In this document: positions 22,246 to 33,893 of the stretch, piece by piece
Layout of the letters: each line of letters opens with the position of its first letter
Position numbering within the stretch: position 1 is the first letter of the stretch
Assembly: GCA_036924285.1 (NCBI GenBank)
Contig: JAYKYS010000011.1
Location: 8,432,001-8,496,000, forward strand
Source of the DNA: Asterella californica
Taxonomy: Eukaryota > Streptophyta > Marchantiopsida > Marchantiales > Aytoniaceae
Reading direction: 5' to 3'
DNA length: 64,000 bases
Notes under the pieces: model-generated
What the model was told of the DNA's origin: nothing
Databases searched by the model: none
Seen by the model: only the letters and a program-made list of their open reading frames with translations
Made by a program: the position numbers and the translations under genes

Positions 22246-23612
22246 TGCTGAAGCACCATGAATGGAGCGATACACATTTCAAACAGATCAGGAGGAAGAC
22301 TTACAACTACCTACTACAAGGTGGTTATTTGTGGAAGCGATCTAAGTGAGATGTTGACCTACCACAAAGAGTTGTGTGCAAGAAAGAAATGCAGACACAA
22401 CTTATTCGAGAGTTTCATGACAATCTATGGGCTGGACATCGAGGTATTTATGCAATCTTCACAAAGCTCAAGGAGAGGTATTGGTGACATAACATGTATA
22501 GAGATGTTGTGAGGTTTGTAGAATCGTGTCAGACTTGTCAGATGTACTCAAAGATCAGACATCGAGACGGTTTGCACCCTACGTATCCGCTTGCAATCCA
22601 TTACAAATGGGTAGTAGATCTGGTTATCATGCCAGTGGAGATATGACAAATGCGGTATTTAGATCTTGCACGAGAGGATCTGTCCAATCAAGTAGAAGGA
22701 CGGGCTTTACGTACAAAATCCCCTGAAGGAGTTTGTAGATTTGTGTTAGAAGACGTGATTTGTAGGTACGGGTGTGTTGAGAAGATTACAGCAGATCGTG
22801 GAGAGTTGAATACTCTCGAAGCTAAGTAGTTCTTTGAGAGATGCGGGGTGAAACTAGCTCTTACTGCGGCCTACAATCCAGAGGGGATGCTAAGAGTGAG
22901 CGAAGTCATCCTCCTATTGTGAAAGCCATTGTGAAAGCTTGTAGAGGAAAGGTGAAGGAGTGGCCGAGGTTCTTATCTTTTGCTCTATGGGCTGATCGCT
23001 GCACACATAATGACTGTGACTGGGTACATGCTAACGAAGCTAATGCAAGGGCAAAAACCTATCATGCCCATCGAAGAACATATTCCTACTTGGAGCGTTC
23101 TATCTTGGGAGTATAATATGTCTAAGGAGGATCTTCTTGCGCTTCAGATTCGTCAATTGGAAAGGAGACTCGAGGACATAGAGATTCCAATTGATAGATT
23201 GAGGAAGACACGGTTGAAGAATAAGGACACGTTTGATGAGCATCATCGGTTACGACCAAAGGAGATTGATGATTGAGTGTTGGTGTATGATAGTAGCTTG
23301 GACAACCAACACAGTGCGCTTAGAAAATTCTCTAAGCGGTGGTTTGGACCATATGTGGTTCTTGTTGTACATGATAATGTTACATATTCACTTCGGGAGC
23401 TTGAAGGATCAGAGCTCAAAGTTCTCATTGCAGGAAAGCGAGTGAAACTCTTCAAGAAGCGAGATGAAGAGATAAACGTGGAGGAAATCGGAGTGGAGTT
23501 TGATCTCTTGGATGACGACGAAGATGACTTGGTTCTTGAGGATGCTGATAACGACGACATCATTCAGGAGGACGAAGACGTGATGTCATCCACAACTTGT
23601 AAGTGTTTGTGA
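22246..23612 (+). pseudogene. 3' half of element Y pol (integrase), decayed
   Basis: Begins exactly after the Z LTR and ACGT, in the pol region between RNase H and the integrase zinc finger (WSDTHFKQIRRK). It continues through FHDNLWAGHRG, CQTCQMY, KWVVDLVIMP, ITADRGEL, the GPY block (WFGPYVVLVVHDN) and AGKRVKLFKKRDEE with an acidic tail. There are at least six stops or frameshifts (for example after KRSK, at RYW, after MPVEI and near 22,890). Its N-terminal half is on the opposite strand at 35,223-39,738. Confidence 0.85.
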
Positions 23613-23637
23613 CACATGTCGGAGGATGTGCAGATTT

Positions 23638-23649
23638 AGAAGGGGTGGA
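23638..23649 (+). promoter_or_regulatory. Polypurine tract of element Y
   Basis: AGAAGGGGTGGA directly before the LTR start TGTCTTG at 23,650. Confidence 0.65.
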
Positions 23650-24253
23650 TGTCTTGTTGTGAGACGTCTCACTTGTGAATTCGGTATAAAATGTGTGTTG
23701 TGTTTTCTTTTGGGTTTCGTGAATTTTCCATGTAGCTCATCTGAGAGCGTATTATGTGTCACTTTCATCGATATCTAGACGTGAGATCGCACGATAACAA
23801 GATGTGCTGACATAGTGATCCGTGCACATTTGCGTGAATGGCTCTTCTTGTCAAATTTAGGTATAAGATAGAGGATCGAGGGTTCCTGAGGTATTCTTCT
23901 TTGGATGGATTTCACGAGTGTGTCTTAGTATCTTATGTGATAAGTGAGGAACTGCAAGAGTTGTATTTAGGGTGGAGGACTAAATCGAGTTTCGAATCTT
24001 TCATTTCCGAACCTGTTTCATATCAAGCTTCATTGCATCCACCGCGATCACTTTCGACAGTGGTTCGTCGTCTACTTTGGAGAAGAGTTCATGGGAAGGA
24101 TGATGGACTCGACTACTCCGATGATCTTATCAATCGTCAAGTACGAGGAGAACTGGAACCTGACTGTGTATATCTTACTTTGACGAGGTGAATGGATCTG
24201 AACTTTCTAGCCAACGTCCCTTTAACGTCTGGGTGGATATTCGATGTCATTGT
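23650..24253 (+). repeat. 3' LTR of element Y, truncated
   Basis: Matches the first 600 bases of the 2,290-base Y LTR at 39,796-42,085. It starts TGTCTTGTTGTGAGACGTCTCAC (a 14-bp perfect palindrome, GTGAGACGTCTCAC) and has TATAAA at 23,685-23,690, only 36 bases in. It is cut at 24,253, where element C gag sequence begins. The two short LTR ORFs described at 41.3-41.8 kb are present but degraded; the second starts at 24,192. Confidence 0.8.
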
Positions 24254-25829
24254 TATCAGAAACACCACCTGCAGTAGATCTTATGGAAGGTCTACAAGAT
24301 TTACCGTAGGAGGCTACTCCTACTGAGAAAGTACGGAGAAGAGATACAACACGAGAGAAAGAGAATGCTCCAGCTTACAAGTTAACTGCAGACATCAAAA
24401 CAGCAACAGACTTGCATGCCGTTCTGGAGCAACGTATTTTGAATGCTAGAGTTGAGTTTTTCAACTCTAGCATTCTAGCATTCTAGCAACTCTAGCAGTT
24501 TACTCTTCGTGAGGTACTGGGTATAGCAAAGAGAGAGTTTCATGAGTTGATAATTCATCATGAAGAGAAAGAGGCAGGTGTTCGCTGAACAAGTAAGCAG
24601 TCAGATGGTTGGAGCAGTAGATGCTATTGATGTTGATGAGTTCAGAGATGATAAGTATGAAGCATGGATTGCTGGTCCGCCTGTTATTGAGAATGAAGAT
24701 GAAGAGTCTGAGGAGGATAAGTCAGCACAAATAGTGATTTCAAACAAAATCATTGGGCACGTGCGACGATCGAGACGCCGGTTCGACTTGGAGGACTTAC
24801 TGAATCGATACCTGCACTTGTGGATCACGGGTCAGAGATCAACATTATTTCAAAGGAGGTGTATGAGAAAGGGCAATGGCCGATCGAGAGGAACCATGGT
24901 TGGGTACTCCATGCTGCTAATAGTAAAAAAGGTGAGTTGTACGGAGCTTGTCCAAATATACGTGTAAGGATTGGAGATGTAGAGGTTGATCAACATTTCT
25001 TTGTACAGTCATCTGCCTCTTATCCTGTCATACTAGGCCAACCTTACATCATCGCTGTTCGAATGGAGACAAAGGTGATGAATGATGGATCTCATTATGC
25101 CAGAATTCGGAGTCCTGATGACAAGTATTCAGTACATCTTTTGATCGTCCGTTCTGGACATGAGCGAAATCGACAGACCCTTAAAGATTCTCAAACGAGG
25201 AGATGTAAGGGTTTTCGTAGTCCACTCCTGTAGAGCGAGAAGATAGAGGTGTAGAACCTACTGTTGAGATCCCATCAGAGTTGGTACATAAGGTAGAAAG
25301 GTCAAAAGCGAGGCATGTATAGAGGTTCGGAGACATGTGTAGTGTACAGAGTTGGCAGTCTGGATTGCTGATGTTTGAGAACGATGGGTGGACTCAATTT
25401 ACAAGAGTTGAAGATATGGGAGAAAATACAAAAAGATGGATGGTAAAACAGGTATCAGAGCTACAACGCGCAGAGGTTCTATTTGAGGATGATGTGATTT
25501 TTGGCTTGTTTGAAGAATTTGTGTCTGTACAATCAGTTGCTAGTTGGTTTGACAGTGTAAGTAGATTGATGGAAGGAAAAGATAGTATGATGGTGATCTC
25601 TATCCACTATCGACAAATATATGAGGAGATTGCTACGTGTTTGCGGTTTTTCTCTCATCCGATGCAGAACACTGAGAGAAGAGAAGCAGTTTCTTGTTGT
25701 GCACTCCCTCAGGAAGCAGACATCCATACGAAGTACAAATCTGTACTAAAAAAGATGAGACCGGTAGCAGCTCACCTACCTACTAACTCGTAGCAACAAC
25801 TACAGTTAGTAGGCACTTAGCCCATATTG
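24254..25829 (+). pseudogene. Element C: gag end, protease, linker and start of RT
   Basis: Gag C-terminal hinge (APAYKLTADIKTATDL, ILNARVEF, TLREVLGIAKREFHE), then a protease with active site LVDHGSEINIIS, KKGELYGACPNIRV and YPVILGQPYI. It continues into the linker (FTRVEDMGENTKRWM, FGLFEEFVSVQSV, SIHYRQIYEEI, TKYKSVLKKMRPVA) and breaks off at the LRD of the RT entry. There are several frameshifts and stops, plus a 15-bp foldback insertion at 24,441-24,475. The RT resumes at 28,497 after element E; the upstream gag is at 42.1-43.4 kb on the other strand. Confidence 0.8.
24441..24475. repeat. Perfect foldback inside C gag
   Basis: GAATGCTAGAGTTGA (24,441-24,455) and its exact reverse complement (24,461-24,475) with a 5-base loop. 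It is followed by two more cattctag/caactctag copies to about 24,498. The left arm is normal gag coding sequence; the right arm is an insertion copied from it in reverse. Confidence 0.85.
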
Positions 25830-25834
25830 CGTGA

Positions 25835-28491
25835 TGTAACACACAAGAAAACCAAAAGATGCTCGAAAGTAGTAATTTAAGGATCGAACCCACAAAGATG
25901 CAAGTAAAGATTATCCAAAAGTAGTAAACATGTGACAAAGGTGATTCTTTAAGGTTGTCTTTTATTCTCACGGGCAGAAATCAGTCCCGGTAGAGATCAA
26001 ACTCAAGCCTATCCAACAAGACAGAGTTGACAATCCTGACAAATAACATAATAGATACAAAACAGGTCAGGGACCTCAAGAAACAGGTGAACAACAGAGA
26101 AACAGAGCCACAGACGGAAATGTCATACGATGAAGTACTGCTGAAGTGCTACTAGGTAGCCTCTAACATCATAAACGCTAAGTATCTTCACACTAAGTTA
26201 CTTTCACTACTACTGCTCTCGGAAAACTCTGACGAAGAAGACTCTTCTTCCGCCGAAGTACCAGACTGAACTTCTTCCAAAATGTTCTCACCAAAGAACA
26301 TCTTCCTCCAAAGTTAACTTCGCCCAAAAACGTCTTCGTAGCAAACTAACTTCGCAGATGCTGGTCTATTCTCAGTCCTCCTCGTAAACGTCTTACTCTG
26401 ATCTCAAATGTCGACAGCAAATCCTTCGGCACCCAGACTAATTCCTACCACAGCAAACTACGATACTTCGTAGGTAAATCCCCGAAGTTGACAAACACAC
26501 AATGGCTCCGCAAACTCAAGAAATAGAAAATCCAAAAATGATAAAACACAAAGAGGTACTGAGTACGAACAACATAGCGCTTAAATACAGATTTTTCCGA
26601 AGATGACGGATCTTCTTCCTAAGAATTCGGGAGTGCTTCTGGTCCGCCGGATGAAGGTCCTGTGTCTGAAACGACACCAGGAACAACACCACTTCCTAGC
26701 GCTAACTCTCTACCTATCTCACAAACTGAGAACTCAACGGTCGCTCTAATCTCTCTAAGCTCTCTAACTACCCGTTGGCCTAGTCTAGCTACTCGGTTCT
26801 GCGCCGAAGTATCCTCTACGTCTGCAACTACAAACTCCTCCCTAATCTGCCGAAGAAATCCCAGCTCCTCATTATCCAATTCGACGGCGAAGTAGTTCTT
26901 CAACGTTGGCTCGATCCTACTCCGAAGTTGAGCGCTCAGCTCCTCGACCTTGATGACGCGAAGCTTCAAATCCTCGACCTCCTTCGTCATCTGTGTGACG
27001 ATGTCTTGGTTCCTATTCCTCTGTCCGCGCATCTCCTCCAATTCCTTCTTCGTCAGGGAAAGAACCTTCTTGTGTTCTCTCTCTCGATCCAACTTCTGCT
27101 GAAGAAGTTCTTCTTTCTCCGAAGTCGCATTCTTGAGTTCTTCGGTCTTCACTTGGGTCTCTTTCGGTGTAATGAGGAGTGCTGTTCGTAAGTTCTCCTT
27201 CTCCTCCTGCCAGTTACCTCAGCCGAAGTGCATCGTCTGCACTAACTCCGCTAGGTTCAGCTTCCGACCGATCACTTCCTCGTATGTTCCTCGGTTCCCT
27301 TCTAAGCTATGTAGCAGTGGCACAACTATCTCCTGAACGTACTTCGTCAAAGAAGCAAGTTGCTCTATGTTTCATATCGTCGATAGAGAAAGAGTAGTCT
27401 TCGGTGTAGTGTCAACGTCCTTCTCCGTCCGAGGAGTGTCCCCTTCTTCGGCTTCCTCAGTCGCCTCTTCGTCAGCAGCTTCCTCATCGACACAGACTGT
27501 CTTGGTCATCTTCATCTTCTTCCTCGACTTCTGTGCGGACCTCGGTGTCTCTTCCAAAGACTTCTTCCTTCCACTTCTTCGGACCGGAGGAGATACCTCG
27601 ACCACATCTTCATCCTCGTTCGGATTCACCTCCTCAGTTGCCTTCTCTGGAACTGCTGCTGAAGTAGACGCGTCTTGCCTTTGCGTTGTCCCGACCGTTA
27701 TTTCGGTCGCTGCTTCTTCGGCGATGACTTCATGGAAGAACTTCTCGAGTTGTGCATCTCTGGCTGGAGTCTGTACTACCTCGAATTCGTCTTCTTTGGC
27801 TGCTGCGGTGAAGCCTAATCACTTCTGGTCTTCGGCCGATAACAGTCCCATCCCCATGTAAAACATCGAGACAAATGGTCCTATGTAAACCATGTCTTCC
27901 TCCTTCTAGAGCTTCTGCACATGGCGATGAAAGATCCTCGTCCAATGCGCTCTTTTCTCGGCGAAGAACTGCTCGATGAAGTTGATCTGCCAGTTCGACA
28001 TGTAAGTCGTTCTTCGTGGCCGGAAGATCGCCATGATCGCATCAGCAACCTCTCTCTTCTTCGGATGAACGTAATCTCCTCGTCTTGTAACCGTTCCTCG
28101 CCTATGCTATCGCTCTGGAAATAGTAAGACAATAAGGTAAATGACTTTGTTACTTGGCTTATATCCCGCGATAGACTTTCCCACACATGTCGAAGTTAGG
28201 GTTTCCTCTTCACGACTGACATTCTTCGGTCTGCTGTAACTTCGTCATTCGGCCTCCGATTGCCTCGCACAACATATCGTTAGAAAGCTCTTCGTCCGAG
28301 GAATTCAACTATGAAGAAATCATCTCTCGAGTGTCTCCATAGATTTGATAAATTCCTCCAGAACTGAGATTCTTCACTAAACTTCTAATTAACACTATTC
28401 TACTCATATCTTTTATCTTCTATCATCTATTCTTCTTATTTACTTTACAACTAATCAATTAATTAACAAAACGAAAAACCAAGGCTTCACA
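25835..28491 (-). mobile_element. Element E, nested in C; TG...CA ends, 5-bp duplication, no LTRs seen
   Basis: On the plus strand it runs from TGTAACACAC to GGCTTCACA and is flanked by CGTGA at 25,830-25,834 and 28,492-28,496. Removing it with one CGTGA restores the C reading frame at the LRD/HRQVGHQF junction. The ends look like those of an LTR element, but I found no direct repeat joining the two ends. It carries a decayed minus-strand ORF. At about 25,876-25,890 the minus strand reads GTGGGTTCGATCC, which resembles a tRNA B-box. Confidence 0.75.
26619..28340 (-). pseudogene. Gag-like coiled-coil protein remnant of element E
   Basis: Read on the minus strand with several stops and frameshifts. 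The order is: a Ser/Glu-rich start (LNSSDEELSNDML), a helical region with HWTRIFHRHVQKL and YIGPFVSMFYMGMGLL (28.0-27.85 kb), a Glu/Thr-rich basic hinge (PPVRRSGRKKSLEETPRS), then an intact 177-codon frame (27,152-26,619). That last frame is mostly heptad-like coiled coil (EELLQQKLDREREHKKVL, RSRIEPTLKNYF) and ends SGGPEALPNS. This layout resembles the first ORF of large plant gag-type elements lacking pol. No protease, RT or transposase motif is present, so the element is non-autonomous as seen here. Confidence 0.6.
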
Positions 28492-28496
28492 CGTGA

Positions 28497-29160
28497 TCAT
28501 AGACAAGTAGGACATCAGTTTACTGAGGAGATGTTGAAGGAGCTCCAGATAGGAGGGGGTGATTTCTTGACTGAGGTTGAGAAGACAATATTTGAGCAGA
28601 TGATAATGAATCATGGTAAAGCATTTTTTTTCAGCAGAGGAGATAGGTTGTGTTGACCCAAAGGTTATAACACCTATGGTTATATTCACAATTCCTCATG
28701 TGTCTTGGGATTTGAAACCGATTCCAATTCCTCGTGCCTTGTTGTCTAAACTCATCGAATTGCTGAAAGAGAAAGTACAGATGGGGATACTTGAACCGTC
28801 TATAGGATCATATTCTAGCAGGTGGTTCACTGTACCCAAGAAGTCAGGAGCTTTGCGTTTTATTCAAGACCTACAACCTGCGAATAACATGACCATTCGT
28901 AACGTTGGGACAGGTCTTGTGATTGAGGAGGTTGCAAAGGCATTTGCAGAGAGAGCTATCTATTCGATTGGAGATCTATATTCTGGTTATGATCAGTTCT
29001 AGCTAGCTGTAGAGAGTAGAGATCTAGCTACTATGCGTACGCTTTTGGGATTGATACGGATGTGTACTCTTCCACAAAGAGTGACAAACTCGGTGGCTCA
29101 ACTCTACATAGATCAGAAGAAAGATTCCCTTCTTCGGGTTGTGCTCTACACCCAAAGTGT
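28497..29160 (+). pseudogene. Element C reverse transcriptase fragment
   Basis: Continues the C pol cut at 25,829: HRQVGHQFTEEML, GCVDPKVITPMVIF, MGILEPSIGSYSSRWFTVPKK, ALRFIQDLQPANNMTIRN, SIGDLYSGYDQ. A run of eight T at 28,624 holds one extra base (frameshift). A TAG follows SGYDQF. Homology fades near 29,110, before the FLDD box, so the catalytic centre is missing. 3' parts of C were not found in the window. Confidence 0.8.
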
Positions 29161-30560
29161 CTAAACCTTTTACATGTAAAAAATGTTTTCCAACATGCTC
29201 CAATCCAACAAAGATGCAACAAACTCACTCCAATATCATATAGCAAAGTTGGAAACGTATAGACTTTCAATGCACATCTCTTGGAAAACTGCACGACCAC
29301 ATTTCATCGTGGATTTTTAAGCATTATCTTTCTAATAGTTTTGAAACTTATAAGTGTTATCATTAGACAAGATAAAATATCATGCTTTAACCGAACATGT
29401 CGACAAACCGATCGACGTGTTTCATCTACGATTTAAGTCATATACTAGAAACTCACTTCTGGATCAGTATTACATTCAAATTCTAATATTAAATTATGAC
29501 TTTATGCGTGCTATGTTTTCACCAGTGGTATGGACTTATGAAGCATGTTATTATCTTCAAATTGTAACTAAGATTTGGGCAAATAGAGTAATCATTTCCA
29601 ATAACATTCTCAAACTGCCGAGAGAGAAACTTATGAACAATCTACGTGTAACTCCAAACAGATTGCCGATTAATGTTGGTAATAATTGAGTTATAACTGA
29701 TTGTTTCAGAAAAGCCTATCTGACACTGCTTGGAAGTTTGAAAAGTTTGACACTTGTTACGAATCAACATACTACGTAGTCCAAGAGAATGAAAGCTATA
29801 AGGAATACCGTGGTAGCAAAATATGTCAGCTTTGCCTCCCAAATCGTGCCAAAAGGAATGCAAAGACACAATGAGCGTTTAACTGTCCAGCATTGTACTG
29901 GGGATCGATCTCTGACGTGGGACTAGAAGTGTCAGAAAACTTCTTCCTCAGTCCTCCGTAGCAACTGTCGATCTTCTCATGTTGAAAATATCTTCCTCAG
30001 TCTCCGAACCGGATGCCGACGGTTTCGGTTCATGGCTGTTATGATTTAGGCTGAATCGCAGTTGGAGAATGACTGCGCGGGCACGGGCACTGTAATGAGA
30101 AGCAACAAGGATTTTAAGCACACACTTGCACCACAGACCCGGCGATTTGCATGTGAACATTCGAGCACACGGTAGTTAGATGCGGCAAGCATATCATGCT
30201 CCGCCGTGGTCTGCTCAAGGTCCTCCACATTGTTTCCTTCGTTTCTTTCTTGCGTGTTTTCAACTCTTTTTCAGCACCTCTTGAAACTTTCCATGCATCA
30301 TCAGTATCCTCCACGCCATTACTGGTACCTTGCATTCCGAGCTCGACCCTCACTAACTAGTTCGATTCGAGTCTATCCATAATCTTGTTACCAAAATGTT
30401 GACCGTGGTTCCCTACTTTTGTAGTTGCAGATAAGTTATTATGAGAATCACGTTAACGAGTTCAAAGGCTGCTTATCGAAAGTACTCCGTCTTCCAAGCC
30501 ATCTGACTCTGAGTCCCTTTGAAACGTTTTCGTGTTGTGGTTCAGCTCCTGTGTTGAAAT
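29161..30560. other. Unassigned sequence with one dispersed repeat
   Basis: A 111-codon plus-strand ORF (29,354-29,689) has no recognisable family. On the minus strand at 30,230-30,100 a frame reads NNVEDLEQTTAEHDMLAASNY and ends near a GT. It is protein-like, but I could not link it to other exons. 29,932-30,006 (minus) is a dispersed repeat also found at 51,071-51,153 (plus). Confidence 0.35.
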
Positions 30561-30564
30561 TCTC

Positions 30565-31352
30565 GTGGAACGTAAGTTGTGTTGTTTTTCTGTGTTTCGT
30601 GAACCGTATCGCGTAACTCGCCGAATGGTGTGATGAGTGCCACGTTTGTGATTATCTGTTTAAGTGATCGCACGGTAGAGGAACGTGCCAAGTCATCGAT
30701 CTGTGCGTGTTCACTTCAGTGGTCCTTGTCGCCGCATTTGTGTATAAAATGGTGGGTCGAAGGTTCATACGACATTCTCTCTCAGCGGGTGATTCGTGAG
30801 GGTTCTCGGTGGTCTGCATGGAGGAGTGAAGAACTGCAGGAGTGGTCATTATGGACGGAGGTTTGTTACCGGCTCCGGATCTTTCTTTCTCGAATCCGTT
30901 TCACATCAAGCTTCATTGCATCCACCGCGATCACTTTCGACAGTGGTTAGTTGCATACTTTGACGATGAATTCAACGTCGTGCAGGTCTCGAGGAGACCT
31001 ACAATACCAAATGCCGCCGCTGTTGTCAAAATCTTTTATTTGACAACAGCGGGAAGAATGATGGAGTTACAGCTTCTGATGATCCTTCCGATCGTAACAT
31101 ACGGAGAGACTTGAGATATGACGGTGTACATTTTGTTGTGAGGAACAATGGATCTCAACTATCCATCGAACGTTCCTTTCAACCTTTGGGTCGATGTCCG
31201 GTGTCATTGCAGACCGAAGATCAATCATGAGGCTTTGATCGTGAGAAACTTCGGGTAAGAATATTACAATCGAGTGATAGCTTCACCATTTCCTTTTGTC
31301 GTACCTTTTATTGTAGAACGTTTCCAGGTTGTAATATTGACGTTGTATTAGT
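30565..31352 (+). repeat. Diverged Y-type LTR fragment
   Basis: Shares collinear blocks with the Y LTRs, for example catcaagcttcattgcatcc followed by the cgcgatcactttcgacagtgg stretch, but is clearly more diverged than the two Y LTRs are from each other. It carries the same two short ORFs, the first with an internal stop and a foldback insertion (31,017-31,052). Both LTR termini are unclear. Confidence 0.7.
31148..31351 (+). pseudogene. LTR ORF 2, diverged copy
   Basis: From ATG 31,148 to TAG 31,349 it reads MDLNYPSNVPFNLWVDVRCHC...VVILTLY, the same start, length and stop position as the minus-strand ORF at 41,339-41,542. One internal TAA breaks it after VRNFG. Many differences from the other copy are synonymous or conservative, which suggests that this frame was once translated. 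Confidence 0.5.
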
Positions 31353-32004
31353 CTGCGACTCAATCGTTTCTATTCTAGTTGAGCGCTTCTATGTAGTTAC
31401 GGACCGCGAAGAATCCATCGACATATCTAAAGGATTTTCTGAGGTCTTAGAGTCTTGTTGATGTCTTGTGTCTCCTTGGAGAGTAAAAATTCGTTCTTGG
31501 GAAAAAAGTTGAGTGGAGAAAAGACAAAAGTAAAGCTCTTTTTGCTCTTATTGGTTCACTTTTGGATCAATGGTGTTCTAGCTGATCCTCGCGACGTTTC
31601 TGTGGTTTCTGGAGGCTTCGGAGATCCATTTTGCAAAACAAAGGATATGGTTGGAGAGCTCTCGACCGGGGCTACAATCTGGGCTGAAGAATCGGTCGAT
31701 TTGATGGAAGGATGAGGGCGTTATGATCGATTGAGTGGAGGGGGTGCAATTCGTACCTACCGCTATTTCTGGTTGTTCGGAGAGACTCGTGAGGAGTTTT
31801 GAGGAGCTGTCTGTTGAGTTGGAGAGCTGACGACGTGCTGGTCGTTTTGATATCAATTTCATCAGGTTCTTGATCGATTTGGATTCTGAACCGACCGATT
31901 GAAGTTGAGAAGTGCAGACGTGATAAGATGGGAACAGCGAACTGTGATAGTCATGGATTGTTTGCTATTGCTTAAGTTCTGAGTCGAATTTTTGAGTGAA
32001 ACTG
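31353..32004. other. Unassigned sequence at a rearrangement boundary
   Basis: It lies between the diverged Y-type LTR and the point (about 32,005) where element Z gag breaks off on the minus strand. No recognisable coding sequence or repeat. The right edge is one side of the break separating the halves of Z. Confidence 0.4.
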
Positions 32005-33825
32005 GAAACTCCCTCTTTGCAATACCAAGAACTTCCCGTAGAGAAAACTCAATTCGCGCATCCAGTATCCTCTGCTCCAAGATGCTCTTCAGATCAGTAG
32101 AAGTTTCAATATCAGCTGCCAACTTATAAGCCGATCCCTTCTCCTTCTCTTGGGCAGAAAACCGCTTACCAGCAGTCGTTGGCTCCTGCTGGGATCTCTG
32201 CACGTCCTCCATAGGACCTGGTGCAGGTGGAGGAGCTGCAGAAGTAGACGGGATGTCCTCAGGAAGAGCCGCTCGTCTCCTTGTGACTCTCCGTCTATCC
32301 CCAGTCTCCTCAGGAACTCCAGTATCAAGTTCAAAGGTCTCTCGTCGTCTCTTTTCTTCCACAGAAGCATCCTGTCAGTGAACGTGTCTATCTACATCCA
32401 AGAATGCTCTGATAGAAGCAACATCTACAAGATCTCTCCATCCTGTGACCTTACGAATAGACTCGGCTCCTCTCTTCAATATCTCAGAAGGAACTGGAGC
32501 CACACTCTTCTCAGCAGTCTTCTCTAGCAATGTAGGACTAGAAGAGACCTCAATATGCCCAGCATATACATCAGAATTTACCAGCGGTGCCATTAACGCA
32601 GTTGTTGTTGCAGCCGCAGCAATCTGAGGTAGACTCCTCATGCCTCCTCGTCCAAACTGCGTGCTCAACGGCTCTCCAGTAGAAGAAAGGTGCAGCCTAC
32701 CGTTCTGATAGCGAACCACACCATCTCGCAAAGCAGCTGTGAGCTCTTGACAGTCTCCTCGGAAATGATCAGGACTGTCACACCAAATACATCTACGAAC
32801 CGGAGCTCCTCCTAGACGTGCAGCAGCAGGCGCCAGTGACTGCTCTCTCTGCAATCTAGCTAGCTCTACCTTCAGCTCTCGCATCTGCCAAATTAGGTCT
32901 TCAATCTGGTTCTGTTGACCATGGTTCTCCGCAGGTCTCTGAACAGGTGCCTTTTGTGCCGGAGCTGGCACAACTGACATCAAAGGAACTGCAACTGGGA
33001 CAACAGGTCTGGGAGCAGGGGCCAAAGGCTGCTGTACTTGAGGAGCAGCATAAGGTGGAGTGACCACTTCTGCAAGCGGACGTCCTCCCACAGCCACTCT
33101 TCCCTTCCTCTGTCTTGTCAGTACAGCCACAACATCCTCAACTCTCCCCCAATCCATAGTAACACCTCCTTCGGCAGATCGATCAGCCAACATAAAACAT
33201 AACCGATCTGCCGTAGCATCATCAGTAGCTTGTAGAAAAAACTTTGTTCTCCTAGCATCTAGGGTTATTCGCTCTAGAGTTGAAATTGCCGGTATCTCCG
33301 ATCAAACTCTCTCAGCAACTCACTCAGGCTCATCATACGACCGGGTTGCTGCTCAACCCAGTCTAGAAATGTCCTTCTAGTAATTCTCGCTGAATCCTCC
33401 TCAAGAAACTCCTCTCGAAGAGATCGCTCAAAACTCATCCAGATTCCAAGATTTCTTCTTTGTACATCCCTAACTTGGTCCCGCAACTCAAGAATGGCAG
33501 CTAACTCAAAACTTGCTATCATCTCAGCATCAATAACCCTAACCAGCTCCATCTCTCCTCTATACTCACGCAGATATCTAGAAATATCTCTTCCTTCAAA
33601 CCTTCCACACCTATTCACTATCGCTTGCAAAGCCTTGGTGGATTTTAACTCACCCTCTCCAACGATCGGATGTTGTTGGACCAAGGCCGCAAGCGTCTTC
33701 AGAATCTCAGCCGTATCCAGACCATGTACAGAGGTCGTTACAGTCACAGGTGCTACGGAAGGTGCTCCAGTAGACGTAGATGCAGCAGCCGCAGAAGTAG
33801 CAGCAGTAGCGCTCTTGCGATCCAT
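32005..33825 (-). pseudogene. gag: gag of element Z
   Basis: Starts at ATG 33,825. The first 183 codons give a Ser/Ala/Thr-rich N-terminus and the start of the capsid-like helical region. After a frameshift near 33,274 the second frame (33,193-32,375) carries the rest, a Pro-rich hinge and the CCHC knuckle CIWCDSPDHFRGDC, then TQFGRGGMRSL. A stop replaces Gln or Trp near 32,370. The third segment (32,362 on) has the PAYKL-type hinge (SAYKLAADIETSTDL) and LREVLGIAKREF, where homology stops. Protease, linker and RT of Z are missing. Confidence 0.85.
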
Positions 33826-33873
33826 CTTCTATCCTTGTAGTAACTCAACCTCCTCAATCAATCACCCCAAGAG

Positions 33874-33891
33874 CTCTCAGTGGAAGCACCA
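33874..33891 (-). promoter_or_regulatory. Putative primer-binding site of element Z
   Basis: TGGTGCTTCCACTGAGAG (minus strand) begins 2 bases after the LTR end ACTCTACA. Element C has TGGTGCTTCCATTGAGAG at the same spacing. This differs from the TGGTGAACTC type in A and Y. I could not assign a tRNA. Confidence 0.6.
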
Positions 33892-33893
33892 GA

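Noticed and set aside
23838..24191. 117-codon plus-strand ORF in the Y 3' LTR, also open at 41,543-41,791
   Set aside because: It looks conserved only because the two LTRs belong to one element. The diverged copy at 30.9 kb supports a different frame (MDGG.../MDLN...), so this frame is treated as a shadow.
25876..25890. Possible tRNA gene or SINE (GTGGGTTCGATCC on the minus strand)
   Set aside because: There is only a B-box-like stretch; no A box, cloverleaf or poly-A/T tail could be found around it.
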